Shown here: positions 1 to 10,216 of the stretch, piece by piece
Layout of the letters: each line of letters starts with the position of its first letter
Position numbering within the stretch: position 1 is the stretch's first letter
Source of the DNA: Psococerastis gibbosa
Taxonomy: Eukaryota; Arthropoda; Insecta; Psocodea; Psocidae
Length of the DNA stretch: 64,000 bases
Direction of reading: 5' to 3'
NCBI GenBank assembly: GCA_963971405.1
Contig: OZ020488.1
Coordinates: 20,603,089 to 20,667,088, forward strand
Translations under genes and position numbers: made by a program
The notes under the pieces: model-generated
What the model was told of the DNA's origin: nothing
Seen by the model: only the letters and a program-made list of their open reading frames with translations
The model's database searches: none

Positions 1-700
1 AAGAAAAAGGCATAGACAGCTGCAGCCATAATCAAAGTTTAGGAGGGCTGGTCAGTGGCCAGTTCATTGATAGATGCCGTTTTATTTCCCCTACCGAGAC
101 TTTTTAGGTGATTGTAGGACCGGGCTTACTGCTAAATAAACCTAACTTACCACCAATTAAGATAAATTTAAGCCCAAGTGAGGGCCACAGGGGATTTAGA
201 ATAAAATGTCAACGCTACTGATTGCTGTTCCTTGGTACATACCATATATACATTAATACAGTGTTCAACTCCAATTTTTAAAAAAAACGAAACAACAAAT
301 TACAGCTTTACGCTCGAGTTTGTTAACCGGGTTTGTTTAACCATAGAAATACGATATAACTTCTTTTATGTTCGTGCAGCACTGCAATACTAATTTATGG
401 AATGGTCAAATAGCAGAAAATCTTAAGTGTGACCTTTGCTGTTACTTGTGAGAAATTAGAATTTTTTGGCAATGGCTTGGAAAGTAATAAATATATGAAT
501 AGTTGATCTGCCTTGAAATGGGAAGATACATTTAAAATTTGCAAAACAGGCAGGCTTTGCATGTAGGCTGCGGTACGGGTATAACGACCATCCGTCCGGT
601 TTTACCGAAAATGCCTGTCAAAGACACAAAAAATTAACTAAAGAGAATAAATTATAAAAATAAACAAATTTCCTAAAATTAACATCTTGTACCGTACCGT
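1..700. other. No gene seen (AT-rich intergenic or intronic DNA)
   Basis: Many stops occur in all frames and no splice-bounded coding stretch or recognisable repeat was found. If the upstream NOS1AP exon lies beyond the window, this DNA is probably intronic. Confidence 0.4.
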
Positions 701-998
701 AGTGGCGTAGCCAGAATTTTTTTTCTTTTTTGCGGGGGTCCAGTTTTCATAAAGTTTGCCCGCTTACGATAGGTTGTCGAATGGGGTGGTGTTTCATTTG
801 GCGCCCCCCCTCCCGGGGACTGTTTTTTAAAAGATAGGCCTGAAATAGTTTGTCGGCAAAAAAATTTGATTTTGCAGACGATAACTTTATTAACAAAACT
901 GAAAAAAACGACTGGGGTACTGGGGTATCCCCGGCGATTAAAAAAAGGTGATATTTTGCTTAATTTGGGGGGGTGGAGGGGGTGTCCGGACCCCGCTG
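701..998. mobile_element. hAT-type non-autonomous element
   Basis: The left end reads AGTGGCGTAGCCAG, followed by a G-rich tract. The interior contains the same GGCGCCCCCC, AAAGATAGGCCTGAAATAG and GTCCGGACCCC blocks as the element at 16314-17026. CCGTACCGT occurs directly on both sides (692-700 and 999-1007), which fits an 8-9 bp target duplication. The local DNA is itself GTACC-repetitive, so the exact boundary is uncertain. Confidence 0.6.
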
Positions 999-1125
999 CC
1001 GTACCGTACTGTAATACAATAGTAAAACATACGTAAAACCTACTATTTCGCGCCTATATTTTTAATTTTCCCCGCGACAGACTGGATTCCTCGGCTTTTC
1101 TTAAATTAAATTAGTCCTTACACAA

Positions 1126-1775
1126 AGAACCGGTCCGAGTTTACTCGAACATGCTTTCCAATTTATCAAGTAGTAGATGGAGAAAATGAGTAATTTCATG
1201 GTAAATAATTTTCCTATGGTTAAATTTCGGCATCGGGGGGGGGGGGGGGGGGGTGTGTCCACCTGACGTCACTGGAGGTGAGGTAAATTATAGATAGGTC
1301 AGACCTCAGAGTAATAATGGTAGGGCACGCAATGCATTTGAGCTTGAATTTTCTATCATTTTTTCAAAAAATTATTTTTTGCACAAAACCAAGTAGTTAT
1401 TTGGGAAAGCAACCTGTCCGGTTTCGTTACTCAATTTAACACCTAAAACATGCCTGAAAGTAGAAATCATCGATAGTAAGGTTTCGCAGAAAAATTATTT
1501 TTGAGTCATTTTTCATTAAAATTTAGTTATTTTTATTTTTTTACCCCCAGAAGCAAACTATCAAGGGGCAAGCGACCCCCGAATTTAATTAACATTAATA
1601 ACGACTACAATATATGTGAATTTAAAAGAAATCGTTGGAGCCGTTTTGGATAAATAATTTTTTTAGACGTTTTTTTTGGAGTTTTTTTGACGCGTTAATC
1701 CGTTGAAATCTCGGAATCGAACATTTCGACCATCACAAAGCTTTCCATATACTATTATAATACGTATAAATTAAA
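1126..1775 (+). repeat. Dispersed repeat family C, internally deleted copy
   Basis: It starts with AAGAACCGGTCCGAGTTTAC and runs through a poly-G run (1235-1253), the motif CCACCTGACGTCACTGG and an ACCCCCAGAAGCAAACTATC block. It ends near a TACGTATAAATT motif. The (GACA)n segment present in other copies is missing. Other copies lie at 4650-5250, 12574-13434, 39618-40252 and 42019-42432. No terminal inverted repeats or coding capacity were seen, so the class is unknown. Confidence 0.75.
1235..1253. repeat. Poly-G run (19 nt) inside family C
   Basis: This is an uninterrupted G run in the centre of the family C copy. The homologous position is G-rich in the copies at 42130 and 13301 (the latter as poly-C on the opposite strand). 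Confidence 0.85.
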
Positions 1776-2223
1776 TACACTAAATAAATAAATAAATATA
1801 TATAAATTAAATATACTATATACGTATAAATTGGAAATGGAATAAAGTATAAAACATTTTTTTCAATCATGTCCAGGTGTCCCGTTTTGAGGCAAATTGC
1901 AATATAAATGTGGCTGTAACCATTGTTTTGCTTTTTAGGGATTTCATATTCGTATTCGTTTGGGTGTTCATTTGTCTGGATCATATTTGTTGTCGCTTTA
2001 GATAATGTATCTAAATCAGTGACGTTGAAGCCATGTCACGGAGATGATTGGCCCGACAGCGAGGGTGGACAGCCCAGTTCGCAGACAAAACTTTGGCTGG
2101 TCGCCATGGCGCTTTCATAATCTGGGCCGCTTTGTACAGCTTTCCCATATAATTGACCATTCTGTCTCTCCTTTTTTTTAGTTTTTTATCCAGTTGTCCG
2201 AATGAGGCTTATGGTATTTTAAT

Positions 2224-2350
2224 ATAGAGTAGTGGTACAGACTCCGACTTTCACCCGAAAAGTTGTTGGTTCTAGGCCCACACTTACTAAATTTTCTGGC
2301 CATGCTTCGGAGGGCATGTAAAGCAGGCGGTCCTAGTTTGGTTGGCATAG
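2224..2350 (+). mobile_element. tRNA-like SINE copy
   Basis: It contains an A-box-like stretch (GAGTAGTGGTACAGAC) and a B-box-like GGTTCTAGGCC, followed by a conserved body (GGCCATGCTTCGGAGGGCAT) and a short TAG/TAA-type tail (GGTTGGCATAGTAATAG). The same unit occurs inverted at 15706-15900. RNA polymerase III transcription is inferred from the boxes. Confidence 0.6.
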
Positions 2351-3794
2351 TAATAGAACAAAAAGTCAATATTTGATTTACTTATTTATGGTAAAGTAAC
2401 GTAAAATCTATTCCTCCAAAAATAACAGTTTACAATATGGATTCATTGATACAAACTTTAAAACAATGCAGTGTATGTAATAAGACTGCATGATAGGCCA
2501 TCCACCCTGTATTTTAATGATTGGTCTTATGTTAATACTGTCATCATAACCCACTAACCGCCATGTGCTGCGTGTTGTTCAACTCAAATATTTAGGGCAA
2601 AAACGAGACATTAATGACATATTGTATCATTATTATATTGAGCCGGTTATATAATTTTACCGATAATAAAGGGTTATGCGGGGCAAGACTACATCGCCGC
2701 ATAATGTAATAATCCTTATCCTCATTGGAAAACAAAAGCTGTAGCTGAATTTAAATTAGGCCTGCTTCTTAATGAAATGTTAAGTTAGGTACTTAGAAAT
2801 TTGGCACGCTCCTAGACTTCACAAAATTTAGTTATTTTCTTTGCCCTACAGCTCTCATTCCAGTTTATCATTGACAATTTAACAATAAACATCACTCCGA
2901 GTTTTATATTTAATTTTTTAAGATAACTGTAGCAACTGACGCCATTTATCTTACTATGCGGGGGGGGGGGGGGGGGTGGCTGGCTTACCTAAATAAATAA
3001 ATATGTAATCATTGCAAGCAGACCTAATAAAATGCAAATCTTATACTGAAAATAAGTAGGTACAATTTTATTCATTGTTTTACTAAGCTACGTAAAATAT
3101 ACAGTATACAGTAGTACTATCGACACAAAACATTCTGCAGTCCATACTATAGAATATGCATCAAATCAAAATCAAATATATATTTATTCCAATTTTTTCC
3201 AACAAGAGAAGTATACATAAAATGACAAAATTAATATTAACTTTAAATACGCTAAAATACTTAAGTTATATTACATTCAATACTTTACAAGGAATTATAA
3301 CCAGCCCAACTGTGTTTCCTCGTGCTAGGGCCGCTATAGCATTTCAGTTTAACTTTTTAACGATTTGCACTAAAAAACGCTAAAATATGAAAAATCAGTA
3401 ATCCTCAGGGGCTAGGTACCATTCCAATGGATTCTAATGCTTTCTAAAGCGATTCTTTAGTGTCTTGATATCCATGGCGGGAACTACGATACAAGGACGC
3501 GGCTTTGTCACGATTTTATGTAATCATTGGCACTTTCCAGCACTTTGAATATTCGAGCTACCTTTCCAACCGCATTTAAGTTCCCTGGCGAGTTTGGCGA
3601 TTGCTCTGGAGTAAATTTTAAGCTTTGGAGTAAATATTAGTAAAATTTAAAAGCGTGCCTTTGGATATTATCATGTAATTCCAAAAACAATTGACAATGA
3701 AGATACTTTAGAATTTAGATAGATGACCTGTTGACGGCGATGGCAGGTGCCAGATTATGGTTATTTTCCTCTGTCATTTTGGCGGCACTGCTTA
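2351..3794. other. No gene seen; contains one poly-G run
   Basis: AT-rich DNA with no splice-bounded or long ORF that looks coding. A 17-nt G run lies at 2960-2976. The short ORF at 3156-3383 has low-complexity AT-rich composition and no recognisable domain. Confidence 0.4.
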
Positions 3795-4113
3795 GGCGGC
3801 TATTCCACTTGTCGATTTAACTTCAAATTTGATTTGAGATTTTTGTTTGTTTTGTTTCAAGGAGACTATTATGTAGATACTTAACCTATCTATTATAAAC
3901 ACGGATTTATACTAAATATATATATATAATAATTATAAATTAAGTTATAACATGGTAGCAGACGTCAAATGTGATTAAAAAGAGTCTGCTAGGTTTAGGT
4001 ACCATATTGTAACTTAATTTATAATAGATAAGTTCAGTATCTACATAATAGTCTTCTTAAAACAAAACAAACAAAAAATCTCAAATCAAATGTGAGATAG
4101 TGGAATAGCCGCC
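3795..4113. mobile_element. TWA-flanked MITE (family A)
   Basis: Termini are GGCGGCTATTCCAC and GTGGAATAGCCGCC in inverted orientation, with TTA duplicated on both sides (3792-3794, 4114-4116). The arms are long inverted repeats that include an AAAACAAAACAAAC segment. The TWA duplication plus GGCG ends suggest a PIF/Harbinger-type transposase; that assignment is inference. Confidence 0.8.
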
Positions 4114-4649
4114 TTATATTAATATCTAAATTCAATTCTGATTATTATAATTATTTTATTTTGTTAATTCAAAGCTAAGAGGCCGGCAGACACCCACTTG
4201 AATAAACCGGTATTGATTATTGAAATGCTGGAGGATATACGTCCGGTGCCGCTTGTCGAGATCCATTATACCACAGGCTTATAAATATTTCGTTATTGTT
4301 ATAGGCAAGGAACTTAAACTGGTCTTTCAATTATATTGTCGCATCAAACGGGTTTAGTTTTTTTTTTTTTTTTTTAAGATAGTTTTATCGCATTCTGTTT
4401 GAAGAGCTAGGTTTTCTAACCAAAACTGTATTGTAGACTTCGATATAGTATGTAGTCCTACTCTGCTAGGAAATAGCGCATTTCAAAGCTGTCCTGGAGT
4501 CTTGCTGTTGCTTACTTTTCAATCCACTAGTAAATTGACATTTTCTGGTCTCTTTGCAAATTTGTTATTAGTCTTTCCCAATATATGAACATTTATAGGT
4601 TAGTTATGTTTTTGAGGGTGCTGAATCCCCACACACAAACAAGACAGAA

Positions 4650-5250
4650 AGAACCGGTCCGAGTTTACTCGAACATGCTTTCCAATTTATCAAAATTGTC
4701 CGGTTTCGTTACTCAATTTAACACCTACTATATGCCTGAAGATAGAAATCATCGATTGAAAGGTTTCACAGAAAAATTATTTTTTAGTCATTTTTAATTA
4801 AAATTTAGTTATTTTTATTTTTTTACCCCCAGAAGCAAACTATCAAGGGGCAAGTGACCCCACGCATTTTGTCAGCATTAATAACGACTACAATATATGT
4901 GAATTTAAAAGAAATCGTTGGAGCCGTTTTGGATAAATAATTTTTTTAGACGTTTTTTTGGAGTTTTTTTGAATATAAAACCCTCCAAATTGAGTTAGCC
5001 CAAAATAAAAAAAATGGTCCCGAGGTATGATTTTTGTGAACCTACATGCAGAATTTCATCAAAATCGACTGAGTAGTTTGTCCGGAAATCGACGAACAGA
5101 CAGACAGACAGAGCGACAGACAGACATTTCGTAAAAACCACTTTTTCGGGTTCCTGGGACCTCAAAACGTGTAAATCCGTTGAAATCTCGGAATCGAAAA
5201 TTTCGACCGTCACAAAGCTATCCTTATACTACGTATAAATTGAAAAGCAA
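4650..5250 (+). repeat. Dispersed repeat family C, partial copy with (GACA)n
   Basis: It begins GAACCGGTCCGAGTTTACTC and lacks the poly-G segment. It contains the ACCCCCAGAAGCAAACTATC block and a GACA-repeat (about 5095-5125), and ends CTTATACTACGTATAAATTG. Short ORFs here on either strand are translations of the repeat. Confidence 0.8.
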
Positions 5251-5834
5251 TAAGTAAAAACTCAGTCTGACTGCTACTTTTAAGGTTGTGTTAAAACGTT
5301 AAATGACACGTCCTGCCGCATTCAACGTTGGACTCAATTCCGTACCCAGGAGGGGGGGGGGGTCAGCTGGTTTGAACCCACTCTATTGAATTGTTTTTTC
5401 CCAAATACGTAAAACCCCACAATTTTGCACCTATATTTAAAAAAAAAAATGTGGGTTGTGGTAAAATTCAACAAAAACACATCTGTATGCAAGCTATCAA
5501 CTCAAGCGGTGGGAGGAAATATAATAAATTATTCTCAATCTATAATAATCAGATATTAACTTTAGCTTTCCATCAGAAAGACAACTTTGTCTGGCCTACA
5601 AGAAAAGATAATGGTAAGTAAAAGGTGACGTAAACTCAAGGGAGTTGTGAACTGGGTCAGAAAATGATGAACCGCTGTTTACAGCTTTTCCGAGCTTTGG
5701 TGTAAACAGCCTTTAATGCTCGTTTTATTGCTCATAGTCGTAACATAATAGGCTTGCAGCAGGAACACGCTATCTCACGATTAATAGCACACAATTAATT
5801 GCAAATTGACTTGTGTAGGCCCACAATACTATCA
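5251..5834. other. No gene seen
   Basis: It contains a short poly-G run near 5351-5362 next to a CGTAAAACCCCACAATTTTG motif that matches the minisatellite unit of the 6749-10085 element. Nothing else was recognised. Confidence 0.4.
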
Positions 5835-6195
5835 TTACAAAGGCTTTCACGGCCGGAGTTACGTGACGAAGCAGTAGAATCCGGGATGATAGGCCGCGGT
5901 CGTTCTGAAAGCGTCCTTCGAAATGTTTCGTCAACATCTGCGTTCGACATCTTCAGTGGAACTGCGTAGAGCGAGCCAATCAGGGACCAGGATGCCTTCA
6001 CCTCTCACCCCTCATCCTAAAGTAAATATTTGTGCACATTCCCCTGGCCCTAACAGTTCCTGCTGAGCCTCCGAGATACAATCTTAGAAGTCTACGCAGT
6101 TCCAGATGTTGACAAAACGTTTGGAAGGACGCTTTCAGAACTACCACGGCCTATCATCCCGAATTCTACTGCTTCGTCGCTCACAATACTACTAA
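5835..6195. mobile_element. Penelope-terminal-repeat-like foldback (family D)
   Basis: Two inverted arms share the motifs GCAGTAGAATCC, GTTTCGTCAACATCTGCG and CATCTTCAGTGGAACTGCG; the right arm carries their reverse complements. Related copies lie at 24975-25195, 49411-49710 and 58680-59069. The sequence CTGAAGATG...GACGAAAC (seen on the - strand here) resembles the ribozyme-like core found in Penelope-like element terminal repeats. The copy is diverged. Confidence 0.55.
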
Positions 6196-6277
6196 ACTTT
6201 CGTAAAATTTTGTATGTTGCACATTGTAGACACATCTCAGTAAACACCACAAGGAGGATACGTCCTTTTTTTAAAAA

Positions 6278-6697
6278 TCAGTAGCCTAATTGTAGTAAAA
6301 AAAATGTTAAGCTCTGTTTACATTTCCCCCCCTCTTCTATCGAAGATTGACGATTATCACGGCGATTTGGACCTTGGAGACTGCTGCTCTGAAAAGGGAA
6401 GTTGTGCACTTGCCCAACCACTGCCTCAGGTTTTATTCTTCTGCCGGGATTCCCTTGGATTATTACATGCAGAAGGCGACACTTTTCGTTGCTCATCACA
6501 TGGCCGAAGTATGCTAGTTTCCGTTCCTTAACCGTCAGCAGCAACTCGGATTCTGTCAGGACCTCAGCATTAGGGACACGATCTCTCCGGGATGTGCTCA
6601 GCATTTGCCTGTACATCCACATTTCAAATGCACTGATTCTGTTCTCCATAGCTGGTGTCCAAATCCATACTGTACCATATACAACGATTGGGAACAC
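6278..6697 (-). pseudogene. RTE-like LINE reverse transcriptase C-terminal remnant
   Basis: The - strand reading gives MENRISAFEMWMYRQMLS, then KERKLAYFGHVMSNEKCRLL and IIQGNPGRR. These match the conserved tail after the reverse-transcriptase domain of RTE-class LINE proteins (ENRL-AFEMWCYRRML ... KLEYFGHVMR...LIIQGKIEG). After about residue 85 the frame drifts: the expected ...IANLR motif is readable in another frame. The palm domain and endonuclease are absent. It is a dead 5'-truncated copy. Confidence 0.8.
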
Positions 6698-6740
6698 ATA
6701 AAATACATTTGAATCTAAGGCCCCAACTGCTGATTATGAC

Positions 6741-6748
6741 ACCTAAGT
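6741..6748. repeat. Left 8-bp target-site duplication of hAT-like element
   Basis: ACCTAAGT is identical to 10086-10093 and flanks the inverted terminal TAAGCCTGCCA motifs. Confidence 0.85.
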
Positions 6749-6984
6749 TAAGCCTGCCATACCTCCCGGTTTACCCGGGAGGCTCCTGGTTTTCAGCCCA
6801 ATCTCCCGGCTCCCGGGTGAATGTTGTCGGGAGGCCGTAATCTCCCGGTTTTGGAAAATGTCCCGGAAAATCTCCCTGTATTTGTAAGACATGAACATTG
6901 AGTGATGTAATTTTACGATATAGTATAAATTTTAATCGGATTGTGGGCAATTGTATTGTAAATTCTGTTTAATGTTACAGCTAT

Positions 6985-7790
6985 CAATCTGCGTAAAACC
7001 CCACTATTTGAGGCCTGTTTTTAAAAAATTTTCAACCGGGGGAGACCCATGGCACCCCCTTGTTTCCAACTACCTAATTAATTCATCGCATGTAAAATCT
7101 GAACGTTATCAAAATGAAAATGCGTAAAGCCCCACAACATCCAATTTCATCTTCATCAACATCCAACAGCCAATTTTTCAAACATTTTCAACCGGGAGAG
7201 ACCCCTGGGCCCCCTTATGTACAATTGTATTTTTCGCCTTTAAAATCTAAATGTTACTGCTATCAATATGCGTAAAACCCCATTAATCTGAGCCAGAAAT
7301 TTTTCTACCGGGGAAGACCCCCGGGCCCGCATGTTTGCCACTACTAGCCCTGCCGCCCCCCACCCCCCAAAAAAATTAGCATACACTATATATAATAGGA
7401 CATTCTATACAAAACCCTTAGTATGGAATCATGAATATGTCTTCCATGTTTAAATTATAAATTATTCTGCTGTAAAAATCGTAAAACGCCACTATTTGGA
7501 ACTTATATTTTCAAAATTTTCCCCCGTGGGAGACCCCCGGGCCCCCCTATTTCCAGCAATTTGAATGAGCATTTCAGCATTCCTTTGTAGCTTTAAAAAC
7601 TCAATACTTTACTGCTGTTAAAATGCGTAAAACCCCACTATTTTGCCCCTATGTTTTCAAATTTTTCCTCCGGGGGAGACCCCCGGGCCCCCCTGTGACC
7701 AGCATTATGAATAAGGATTACTGCTGCTGTTAAAATGCGTAAAACCACACTATTTTTCCGTTGTGTTTTCAAATTTTTCCCCCTGTTACC
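6985..7790 (+). repeat. Degenerate minisatellite, left block
   Basis: About six units of roughly 110-200 bp are anchored by GCGTAAAACCCCACTATTT (near 6993, 7121, 7270, 7469, 7625, 7737). These are followed by TTTTCAAATTTTTCC and the near-palindrome GGGGGAGACCCCCGGGCCCC, then an ATATGAATAAGGATTA-type spacer. The units diverge by substitutions and indels, so the array is old. Confidence 0.8.
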
Positions 7791-7812
7791 AGCAATATGA
7801 ATAAGGATTATT

Positions 7813-8894
7813 TCCGTTTCGAATCCGACTTCTACCAACAAAAAATAGGCCTACCTATGGGTTCTTCCCTTTCTCCCCTTCTTGCTGAAATTTTTATGGA
7901 TAACTTCGAACACAAACTTCTACTCAATAAAGATCCCCTAGTTAAATGTATATCTTTCTGGACAAGGTATGTGGATGATATCTTCTGCATTTGGACAGGA
8001 AGTAACAGACAACTAGACAATTTCTTAAGTTTTATCAACACAATTCACCCAAAAATCCAATTTACCATGGAAGTAGAAGAAAACAACTCCCTGAACTTCT
8101 TAGACCTCACCATCACCAAAAATAATAGTACCCTAGACTTCAAGATATTTCGTAAAGAAACCCATAGCGATAATATAATTCCTGTTGATTCTTCTCACCC
8201 ATTCCAGCACAAACACGCAGCATTCCATAGTATGATTTTTCGACTCCTTAACATCCCTATGAATGAAACCAACTATAATAATGAATTAAATATAATAAAA
8301 CAAATTGCCCAAAATAACAATTTCAATCTCAATCTAATAGACAGAATCCTACGACATCACAAAATCAAACACAACCTCAAACTAATTTACCCTCCAGAGA
8401 GCTTAAACCCGGAAACCAATAAATCATATTTCAGGATACAATATACAGAAAAAATCACAGAAAAAATAAGTAACCTCATTTCTTCTACAACAGACAAAAC
8501 ACCAGCCCCGTACAACCGCAACAATTTAGCCAATAAACTCATGAACTGCAAAACCAAACCAGAAAAGGAAAAAGGCAATGGAGTTTATCGTCAAAATTGT
8601 AACGATTGTAACGCAATTTACATAGACCAAACAGGCAGAAGTTTTAAAACTAGGGTCAGAGAACATATAACAGGTATAGGAGACACCAACACCAACAGCA
8701 CATTCGCGAAACACCTTAATTCGGAAAATCACACATTCGATCCTCACAATTGGACAGCCCTACACAAAATAAAGAAAAGTTACGCTTTAAATTTTTTTGA
8801 AAATGTTGAAATCAAAAGAGCTTTACACAATAGGGAAAAAATTAACAAACGACACAACATTCACACAATCATCCCCTCTAATAGATCTAGCTAG
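7813..8894 (+). pseudogene. Penelope-like reverse transcriptase with GIY-YIG endonuclease (N-terminally truncated)
   Basis: The open frame enters at the 5' truncation and runs to a TAG stop at 8894. It shows the Penelope-type motif Q-x2-G-L-P-M-G-S-x-L-S-P, the catalytic Y-V-D-D-I-F, and a NSLNFLDLTI block. The C-terminal part has the Penelope zinc finger (CNDC ... H ... H) and a GIY-YIG nuclease start GVYRQNCNDCNAIYIDQTGR. The second half of the nuclease signature reads YID rather than YIG, a substitution at a normally conserved glycine. The upstream third of the reverse transcriptase (RT motifs 1-3 and N-terminus) is missing, so it cannot be autonomous. The remaining frame has no stops, which suggests a fairly recent insertion. 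Confidence 0.9.
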
Positions 8895-9267
8895 TAGGTT
8901 AGGAATAGGTAACCAGCCACGCCCCCTCCCACCCCCTCCTCCCCCCGCTCCCAGTCCTATATAAACCAAGGTTTCCTCTCCCTAGTCACATTTGCATCTT
9001 CTCCTCGAGTTGAGCAAGTCTCAAATCGCAGATAAGGTGTAACTGTGCTAGTGGGTTTTCCCTCTGTAGATGGCAGTTCTTGCCGAAAGCACTCAGGGTT
9101 TTATACTAACACAAGTGGGTTTCTTAGACAAAGTTAATTTCTTAACGATTATTTGGGTTTTACTAATTCGGGTTGTTATAACAAGTTTTTCTAAAACTCT
9201 AAGTTTTTGTTATTTTTTGTTTATTAAAATGAAATACCACGAAGTCACGAGTAATCTAATTATTTAT
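7813..9267 (+). mobile_element. Penelope-like element, 5'-truncated insertion
   Basis: The insertion interrupts a minisatellite unit that elsewhere reads GGATTATTGCTGCTGTTAAAA. ATTATT flanks it on both sides (7807-7812, 9268-9273), consistent with a short target duplication. It contains a 3' two-thirds ORF (7813-8894) and about 370 bp of 3' sequence, with a C-rich tract (8922-8952) and a TATATAAACC box. Confidence 0.75.
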
Positions 9268-9273
9268 ATTATT

Positions 9274-9880
9274 GCTGCTGTTAAAATGAGTAAAACCCAA
9301 CTATTTTGCTCTTACATTTTCAAATTTTATTATTTGGGGACACCCCCGGGCTCCCCTGTTTCGATCAATATGAATAAGAATTATTGCTGCTGTTAAAATG
9401 CGTAAAACCTCACTATTTTGCCGTTATATTTTCAAATTTTTCCCCCGGGGGAGACCCCCCAACCCCCCCATTGGTGCCTCTCTGCATCAGGCGCATGGGT
9501 TTTTCATGTAATGCACTGTAAATTAATGTGCCTAGTTTCGCTAACAAACACACCAATTGCACAATCGCTGAAACATAGTTTGGCTTGGTAGGCTACACCC
9601 ACTTTTCCCGGAATGGCCCCCTCCGAAAATTTGTCCTGGACCCGCCCTTGATTTATGCGTAAAACCACATTAATTTAAGCCTACTTTTCAAAATTTGTCT
9701 ACCGGGGGAGACCCCCGGGCCCCCCTTGTGACCTTTTTCGCCTGTCAAACCCCGCTATTACAATCTGGATGTTACTGCTATCGAAGTGCCTAAAACCTCA
9801 TTATTTAAGCCAATTTTTCAAAAACTTTCCAGCGGGGGAGACCCCCGGGCCCCCTTGTGTAATTGTATTCGTCACCAGTC
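9274..9880 (+). repeat. Degenerate minisatellite, right block
   Basis: Four further units are anchored by (G/A)CGTAAAACC near 9287, 9399, 9656 and 9789, with the same GGGGGAGACCCCCGGGCCCCC core. This is the part of the array 3' of the Penelope insertion. Confidence 0.75.
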
Positions 9881-10085
9881 AAATCTAAATGTTTAAAAGC
9901 TGCGTACGTCCATGAGAACGGGTTTCCCCGTGGAGGCCCTCTGTGTTTTTGAAGCCATTGTACTTCGCTCTAGATGTCGAAAAAAATTAGAAAAATAGGT
10001 ATTGTATACCACAGAACAACATAATATACTGTATAAGCAAAACTGAAATCTCCCGGTTTTTTGAAAAATAAATCTGGCAGGCTTA

Positions 10086-10093
10086 ACCTAAGT
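10086..10093. repeat. Right 8-bp target-site duplication of hAT-like element
   Basis: ACCTAAGT, identical to 6741-6748. Confidence 0.85.
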
Positions 10094-10216
10094 ACTGTAC
10101 TTTCTGCATTTTAACGAAGGCTCGAGCTCTGTTTACTACTGTGGACTTTACTATTCTTTGTTCCAAACTTACAAACAACTGGTTATTATTTTGTTGAATT
10201 TTATTGTATAAGTTTA

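Larger units (their letters stand above)
6749..10085. mobile_element. hAT-like composite element filled with minisatellite
   Basis: The element has an 11-bp perfect terminal inverted repeat (TAAGCCTGCCA at 6749, its complement ending at 10085) and an exact 8-bp duplication ACCTAAGT on both sides. CTCCCGGTTTT-type subterminal motifs occur at both ends (about 6760-6860 and 10049-10060). An 8-bp duplication is characteristic of hAT transposons. No transposase remains. The interior is a degenerate tandem repeat (6985-7790 and 9274-9880), interrupted by a Penelope-like insertion (7813-9267). Confidence 0.8.

Noticed and set aside
6985..9880. CRISPR-like array of regularly spaced repeats
   Set aside because: The genome is eukaryotic, units vary from about 110 to 200 bp, and spacers are homologous rather than unique; it is a decayed minisatellite.
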